Assembly: GCF_008806325.1 (NCBI RefSeq)
Contig: NZ_WACR01000010.1
Coordinates: 53,630-117,629, forward strand
Length of the DNA: 64,000 bases
Direction of reading: 5' to 3'
Origin: Salibacter halophilus
GTDB taxonomy: Bacteria > Bacteroidota > Bacteroidia > Flavobacteriales_G > Salibacteraceae
The position numbers and the translations under genes are program-made. Below are positions 59,203-64,000 of the stretch, piece by piece (within the stretch, counting starts at the first letter, position 1; each line of letters begins with the position of its first letter). The notes below the pieces were generated by a model. That model was not told where the DNA came from. It saw only the letters and a program-made list of their open reading frames with translations, and made no database searches.

Positions 59203-60495
59203 ATGGATCAGCAAGATGAAATAATAGTTGGCCTCGATATTGGGACTACCAAAATTGCAGCATTGGTAGGTCGCAAGAATGAGCACGGCAAACTCGAAAT
59301 ATTGGGAATGGGGAAAACCGAAAGCATCGGAGTTAATCGCGGTGTGGTTACCCATATATCACCCACTGTTGATGCAATTACAAAAGCTGTTGAAGAGGCT
59401 GAAGAAAAATCTGGCGTTAAGATCAACGTTGTCAATGTTGGTATTGCAGGTCAGCATATCAGAAGCTTACAACATCGCGGAGTAAAGATGAGAAGTTCTT
59501 ACGAGGACGAGATTACACAAGCTGATATCGATGATCTCATCAACGATATGTACAAGCTCGTTATGCTTCCGGGCGAACGCATTATTGATGTGTTACCTCA
59601 GGAATTTACTGTCGACAACGAACAGGGAATTCAGGATCCAATTGGTATGTCGGGTGGCAGACTGGAAGCTAATTTCCACATCATAACCGGTGAAATTGCT
59701 GCAGCAAAGAACATCTACAAATGTGTTACAAAAGCCGGATTAGAAGTAGCTAATTTAATCCTTGAACCACTCGCTTCATCAGATGCTGTTTTGAGTTCTG
59801 AAGAGAAAGAAGCTGGTGTTGTTTTAGTTGATATTGGTGGCGGTACTACTGATGTTGCTATTTTCAAAGAAGGTATCATCAGGCACACTGCTGTGATTCC
59901 ATTCGGTGGAAACATTATCACTGAGGATATCAAAGAAGGATGCACGATTATCAAGAAGCAGGCAGAGCAATTGAAGATTAAATTCGGCTCAGCCTTAGCT
60001 GATCACACATCAGCTCATGAGATCGTTGCTATTCCGGGTCTGAGAGGAAGAGAGCCAAAAGAGATTTCTGTTCAGAACCTGGCTCATATCATTCAGGCGA
60101 GAATGGAAGAAATCATCGAGCAGATTTATTACGAGATCAAAAACAGCGGATTCGAGAACAAGCTTATTGCCGGAATCGTCATAACCGGAGGCGGAGCACA
60201 GATGAAACACATCTCTCAGCTGTTTGAATTTATGACCGGAATGGATACACGAATCGGCTATCCTACAGAACATCTCGTAAAAGGATCTGACGAAGTTACG
60301 AGTCCGAGCTTTTCAACCGGTGCCGGTTTAATTTTGAAAGGTTACGAACGACTCGAAAAAACGAATCAGCCAGAGAGCGAAAAAGAAACGGAAGAAAGTT
60401 CCGATGAGCAGCCTAAAATGAAAAGAGGTATGTCGGGATTCTTCAACATTATAAAAGAAAAAAGCCGCGAATTTTTTGATGACGGCAATGTTTAA
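59203..60495 (+). CDS. ftsA: Cell-division protein FtsA
   Basis: 430 aa. Actin-like ATPase: phosphate 1 VGLDIGTTKIAALVG, 1C insertion after about residue 85, phosphate 2 VLVDIGGGTTDVAIF, adenosine loop GIVITGGGAQMKHI. The C-terminus MKRGMSGFFNIIKEKSREFF is an amphipathic membrane-binding helix after a Glu/Ser-rich linker. Tethers FtsZ to the membrane. Three bases after ftsQ. Confidence 0.95.
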   Translation: MDQQDEIIVGLDIGTTKIAALVGRKNEHGKLEILGMGKTESIGVNRGVVTHISPTVDAITKAVEEAEEKSGVKINVVNVGIAGQHIRSLQHRGVKMRSSYEDEITQADIDDLINDMYKLVMLPGERIIDVLPQEFTVDNEQGIQDPIGMSGGRLEANFHIITGEIAAAKNIYKCVTKAGLEVANLILEPLASSDAVLSSEEKEAGVVLVDIGGGTTDVAIFKEGIIRHTAVIPFGGNIITEDIKEGCTIIKKQAEQLKIKFGSALADHTSAHEIVAIPGLRGREPKEISVQNLAHIIQARMEEIIEQIYYEIKNSGFENKLIAGIVITGGGAQMKHISQLFEFMTGMDTRIGYPTEHLVKGSDEVTSPSFSTGAGLILKGYERLEKTNQPESEKETEESSDEQPKMKRGMSGFFNIIKEKSREFFDDGNV

Positions 60496-60517
60496 TTGAT
60501 TGAAAAAACTCGAGCTT

Positions 60518-62116
60518 ATGGAATTTGATTTGCCTAAAAACGCACCATCTATCATCAAGGTGCTCGGTATTGGTGGCGGGGGAAGCAACGCTGTCAATCA
60601 CATGTATAAACAAGGAATTGAAGGTGTAGACTTCATTATTTGCAATACTGATAACCAGGCGCTGGAAGCTAGCCCTGTACCACATAAAGTTCAGTTAGGC
60701 GCCAGCCTCACTGAAGGTCGCGGAGCTGGTTCAAAGCCTGAAGTTGGTAAAAATGCAGCTATTGAAACCATCGATGAAGTGAGAGATGAACTTCTCAAAA
60801 ACACCAAAATGGTATTTATCACTGCCGGAATGGGCGGTGGTACCGGAACCGGAGCAGCGCCAATCATTGCTGAGGCTTGCAAAGAACTTGGTATTCTAAC
60901 AGTCGGAATTGTGACCATGCCATTCTTCTTTGAAGGTAGAAAAAGACGCCAACAAGCTGAGGAAGGAATAAAAGCTATTCGCGATCATGTTGATACACTT
61001 CTCGTGATCAACAACGATAAACTCCGTGAAATGTACGGCAATCTCAAAATGGGCGAAGCTTTTGCTCAGGCAGATGATGTTTTATCGACTGCCGCAAAAG
61101 GCATCGCTGAAATTATCACTCGTACAGGTCACGTGAACGTTGACTTTGAAGATGTTCGCACAGTGATGGACGACAGTGGTGTTGCGATCATGGGATCTGC
61201 CTTTGCTGAGGGAGATAACAGATCTATCAAAGCTGTTGAACAGGCACTCGCATCTCCGTTGCTCAATGACAACGATATCAAAGGTGCACGTTATGTACTC
61301 CTCAACATGGAATATGGGAGCGAAGAGCACGAACTCACGATGGACGAAATCTCTGATATCACAGATTACATCCAGGAAGAGGCCGGTTCAACCGCAGATG
61401 TTATTTGGGGTTACGGATCAAATGAAAGTCTCGCTGAAGGTTTGCGCGTAACGATTATCGCAACTGGTTTCAAGAGCGCACCCGATGCCGGAGCAAGTTC
61501 TCTTGAAGAGAAGCCGCAGCGTAAAGTGCACAAGCTTGAAGAAGATGTGGATACTCGCTTGACTGATCCTGTGAGTAATGATCAGAACCAAAAGAGTGAA
61601 CCCGCTGAGCCAGAGAAAAAAGAAGAAGAGAACGAACCGTACCTGAAGAATGACGATTCAAAATCTGATAGTCAGAACCAGGGTACGATCGAGTTCGATC
61701 TCGAGAATGATAAATCAAAGCCTCGTGAGCAGGCAATGCCACAAGACGATTTTGAGCCATATCTGAAAAATGATAATCAGCCAGAGCAGCGTTCTGAGCA
61801 AAAAGAAAATCACCAGCCAGAAACTCAAACATCGAGTCAACAACAAGAAATTTCGATGGAAGAGCAGCAGGCAAGAGCAAAAGAACGCATGAAGCGACTC
61901 AATGATTTAACTGGTAGAATGCGTTCACCTCAAGGCTTGTCTGATCTCGAAAATGAGCCTGCTTACAAAAGGAGAAGAATACAATTGAACGACACTCCTC
62001 ATTCGTCAGAGTCACAGGTTTCTCGCTACACACTAGGCGATGAAAATGAAAGTTCTGATGATAAGAACGGTGGATTAAACAGAGGGAACTCTTTTCTCCA
62101 CGACAATGTAGATTAA
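60518..62116 (+). CDS. ftsZ: Cell-division GTPase FtsZ
   Basis: 532 aa from ATG 60518 (a TTG 18 nt upstream is in frame). Tubulin-like GTPase core to about residue 320 with VLGIGGGGSNAVNHM, the signature GMGGGTGTGAAP (about 104-115) and the synergy loop NVDFEDVRTVM. After the core comes an unusually long (about 180 aa) acidic, Gln/Glu/Ser-rich disordered linker with a repeated EPYLKND motif (twice: NEPYLKNDDSK and FEPYLKNDNQP), then a conserved tail (LNDLTGRMRSPQGL and final NSFLHDNVD). Polymerises into the division ring. Strong terminator follows. Confidence 0.96.
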   Translation: MEFDLPKNAPSIIKVLGIGGGGSNAVNHMYKQGIEGVDFIICNTDNQALEASPVPHKVQLGASLTEGRGAGSKPEVGKNAAIETIDEVRDELLKNTKMVFITAGMGGGTGTGAAPIIAEACKELGILTVGIVTMPFFFEGRKRRQQAEEGIKAIRDHVDTLLVINNDKLREMYGNLKMGEAFAQADDVLSTAAKGIAEIITRTGHVNVDFEDVRTVMDDSGVAIMGSAFAEGDNRSIKAVEQALASPLLNDNDIKGARYVLLNMEYGSEEHELTMDEISDITDYIQEEAGSTADVIWGYGSNESLAEGLRVTIIATGFKSAPDAGASSLEEKPQRKVHKLEEDVDTRLTDPVSNDQNQKSEPAEPEKKEEENEPYLKNDDSKSDSQNQGTIEFDLENDKSKPREQAMPQDDFEPYLKNDNQPEQRSEQKENHQPETQTSSQQQEISMEEQQARAKERMKRLNDLTGRMRSPQGLSDLENEPAYKRRRIQLNDTPHSSESQVSRYTLGDENESSDDKNGGLNRGNSFLHDNVD

Positions 62117-62140
62117 AAATCAATCAATAAGCTGAGTTTT

Positions 62141-62176
62141 GAGAGGCACCTTCAAAAGAAGGTGCCTCTCTTTTTT
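62141..62176 (+). terminator. Terminator of the dcw operon after ftsZ
   Basis: Perfect 13-bp stem GAGAGGCACCTTC/GAAGGTGCCTCTC with AAAA loop, followed by six T residues. It also overlaps the end of the convergent surface-protein gene. Confidence 0.95.
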
Positions 62177-64000
62177 ACCTCACCAACTCCAAAAATCCTT
62201 TATAAGTATGCTTGTTCCCCACCGTTTGAATCGCGGGATCCACTTCTAGGATATAGTAATACGTTCCGTCAGAAGCAGGCGAACCGTTTATGTGCCCATC
62301 CCACGACTTCATAAAATTCTCGTTGTCAAAAACCAACGTCCCCCAGCGGTTGTAAATCCTCAAGTGAAAATCAGGGCCATCCAGGTTTTTAATCTCAAAC
62401 CCGTCATTGAGTCCGTCACCATTAGGCGTAAACACATTCGGAATAATCACCTCGATAGCACAGCCTTCAATCACCACCTGGTAAACACTCTCACAACCAA
62501 ATTCATTCTCCACAACCACACGGTCAGATCCCGTTTGCGAGTACACGATGTTGTCATTACCCGCAACACCAATCATCGACTGGTAACTGTACTGAGCCGG
62601 CAAATCGATCTCCACCGGAACCTCGTCACAGTACTGATATGCATCATTTATATCCACAAAAGGCGTATCGATCACCCTCACCGAGAACGAATCCGTTTCA
62701 AACCCGCAGAGGTTGAGAGCAGTGAGTGAAAAAGAACCAGAGTTTTCAATTTCACGGTCAGATCCATTAAAACCATCTCCCCAAATAAAAGAAGAAGCGT
62801 TGGAGTCCTGAATGCTGATCTCCAAAGAACCACCCCGGCAAAATGAAGTATCCGGAATGTCAAAAGACTGTACCCTCTCGATGAAACCGACATTTATGGA
62901 ATCCCTGAAAACACCACAACTGTTTTGCGCTTCCACATAGAACAAACCAGACGAGTCGATCACCTTTTGGTAAGAAGAATCACCATCACTCCACACGAGG
63001 TAATCAAGGCTCTGACCGGAAGGAATAGTTACCGTAAAAGAATCACCAGTACAAATAGCCGTATCAGCCGGCAGCGTAATGTCCACCTCGATCAAACTGT
63101 CGATAAAAAGCGAATCAGTAAAAAGACACCCTGCCGGAGAAGTGATGTCCACACTCAACCAACCTGAAGAAGAAATAGCAGTGAAATGATCCTGACTGCC
63201 ATTGCTCCAGGAGTAAGAATATCCCGGTAAATCCTGCACACTGGCAGAATCACCAAAACAAACGATAGAATCAGTTGGCACAATCGAAAAAGAAGGAAAA
63301 GGATCAACCGTAAAACTCGTGGCCAACGTATCCAAACAACTTCCAGCAGAATAAACCAATTCCACCGAATAACTACCACTGAGAATCGGCTCAATAACCA
63401 CCGTGTCAGCAGAATCACTCAAAGTAGTGTTAGGCGTGACAACCGACCAGCTTTTAGGGAAAGAAGAAGTCGTATCAGTAGTCGCCAAAAAAATCGAATC
63501 CCCGGGACATAAACTAGCCGTATCGGAAACCCAAAGCGCCAATGAGTCTGGAGCCACAAAAAAAGTGTCAGAAAAGGAGCACCCTACAGAATCAGTCACC
63601 AAGACAGAATGCATCCCCGTATCGAAGAAAGTAGAAGCAAGAGTGTCACCATTGGACCAGTTGTACGAAAAAGGCGGAACCCCAAACGTGTTCATTACTG
63701 AAGCCTGCGCACCAACACACCCCGGGAGAGTAGAAGAAGCATAATTTACCGAAGTATTTAAGAACCCAACCGTATCGACATAAAGCGAATCAGTATAAAC
63801 GCAGTTAGCAGGCGAAGTCACCTGAACAGTGTAGAGTCCGGTATCGTTAACGAGCGTGAAAGAATCGGTAGAAGAAGTGTTCCATGAAAAAGAAGAACCA
63901 CTTTCAGATCCTGTGGCGAATAACGAATCATCGAGACAGTAAGCTCCTAACGTTGGTTCAATCGAAATATCAGGAAATGAATCGAGAGAAAAAGCAAGGT
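62175..64000 (-). CDS. Giant surface protein, C-terminal part, T9SS type B (gliding-associated) sorting domain
   Basis: The frame is open from the stop at 62175 to the right edge (last full codon at 63998), so at least 607 aa are seen and the N-terminus lies outside; a GTG at 63821 inside a repeat is not a real start. Repeats of about 85-90 residues follow the pattern CxxTDSLxVD ... YSWSNG ... DTGxYxVxVTSPxxC, typical of PKD/Ig-like adhesin repeats of the SprB/CHU type. The C-terminus (IPNVFTPNGDGLNDGFEI, LRIYNRWGTLVFDN, WDGHINGSPASDGTYYYILE) is the gliding motility-associated type B sorting domain. Likely a T9SS-exported adhesin; cargo of the machinery that GldB serves. Confidence 0.92.
   Translation of the reverse strand, partial: LAFSLDSFPDISIEPTLGAYCLDDSLFATGSESGSSFSWNTSSTDSFTLVNDTGLYTVQVTSPANCVYTDSLYVDTVGFLNTSVNYASSTLPGCVGAQASVMNTFGVPPFSYNWSNGDTLASTFFDTGMHSVLVTDSVGCSFSDTFFVAPDSLALWVSDTASLCPGDSIFLATTDTTSSFPKSWSVVTPNTTLSDSADTVVIEPILSGSYSVELVYSAGSCLDTLATSFTVDPFPSFSIVPTDSIVCFGDSASVQDLPGYSYSWSNGSQDHFTAISSSGWLSVDITSPAGCLFTDSLFIDSLIEVDITLPADTAICTGDSFTVTIPSGQSLDYLVWSDGDSSYQKVIDSSGLFYVEAQNSCGVFRDSINVGFIERVQSFDIPDTSFCRGGSLEISIQDSNASSFIWGDGFNGSDREIENSGSFSLTALNLCGFETDSFSVRVIDTPFVDINDAYQYCDEVPVEIDLPAQYSYQSMIGVAGNDNIVYSQTGSDRVVVENEFGCESVYQVVIEGCAIEVIIPNVFTPNGDGLNDGFEIKNLDGPDFHLRIYNRWGTLVFDNENFMKSWDGHINGSPASDGTYYYILEVDPAIQTVGNKHTYKGFLELVR

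Noticed and set aside
1293..63017. Explaining GGTCAGADCC by a common dipeptide such as Gly-Gln
   Set aside because: Copies occur in several frames, on both strands relative to genes, and between genes, so codon preference alone does not explain them.
63819..63821. GTG at 63821 as the start of the last surface protein
   Set aside because: The same frame continues open to the window edge with matching repeat sequence, so the gene is simply cut by the edge.
1..64000. CRISPR arrays, tRNA, rRNA or prophage genes
   Set aside because: None found: no regularly spaced repeats, no tRNA-like cloverleaf with conserved T-loop, no phage or Cas motifs.

Overview
The window comes from a member of the Bacteroidota, most likely a Flavobacteriia-type marine or freshwater bacterium. 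Evidence: promoter boxes of the Bacteroidota form TAnnTTTG lie just upstream of many genes and Shine-Dalgarno sequences are not evident. Several large secreted proteins end in type IX secretion (T9SS) sorting domains, lipoproteins have Asp-rich segments after the lipid-bearing Cys, there are two TonB-dependent receptors (TBDRs), and gldB-gldC encode gliding-motility proteins. Gene content is almost entirely chromosomal housekeeping. No tRNA, rRNA, CRISPR, transposase or phage gene was seen.

Layout. 1-4.4 kb: three minus-strand secreted T9SS-type proteins, one of them in an AT-rich gene. 4.7-9.6 kb: tyrS diverging from an SDR epimerase, then a minus-strand operon of a GT2 glycosyltransferase, pyrC and a DUF4296 lipoprotein. 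9.7-16.9 kb: a small barrel protein, a large M4 metalloprotease, and a TBDR behind a thiamine-pyrophosphate riboswitch. 16.9-21.6 kb: a Kdo (lipopolysaccharide sugar) cluster kdsB, kdsA, an unusual transaldolase-CBS fusion and a kdsC-like phosphatase, with a LuxE-like gene upstream. 21.6-30.8 kb: a lipoprotein, a Na/Pi symporter, a stand-alone receiver domain lacking the phospho-acceptor Asp, a TBDR with a beta-helix surface lipoprotein, and a PhoB/PhoR-like two-component pair; this may be a phosphate-linked region. 30.8-35.5 kb: icd, a GSCFA protein, a glycosyltransferase, trmB and an alkyltransferase-like protein. 35.6-42.3 kb: a repeat lipoprotein facing an ECF sigma/anti-sigma pair, then Mrp-type ApbC, a NifU-domain protein and korAB. 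42.3-46.6 kb: nadE, a barrel protein, gldB-gldC, engB and an alpha/beta hydrolase. 46.9-62.1 kb: a complete, tightly overlapping division and cell-wall (dcw) cluster mraZ-rsmH-ftsL-ftsI-murE-mraY-murD-ftsW-murG-murC-ftsQ-ftsA-ftsZ. 62.2 kb to the end: the C-terminal part of a giant T9SS type B surface protein.

Two observations stand out. First, the Kdo cluster holds a protein in which a transaldolase/fructose-6-phosphate-aldolase domain is joined to the CBS pair typical of arabinose-5-phosphate isomerase (KdsD). It sits where KdsD would be expected, which suggests an alternative route to, or control of, arabinose 5-phosphate. Second, a 10-bp word, GGTCAGADCC (D = A, G or T), occurs about 30 times on both strands, in several reading frames and between genes, where well under one copy is expected. 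It looks like a genome-wide DNA signal (Chi-like, uptake-like or chromosome-organising) that is not explained by any gene.
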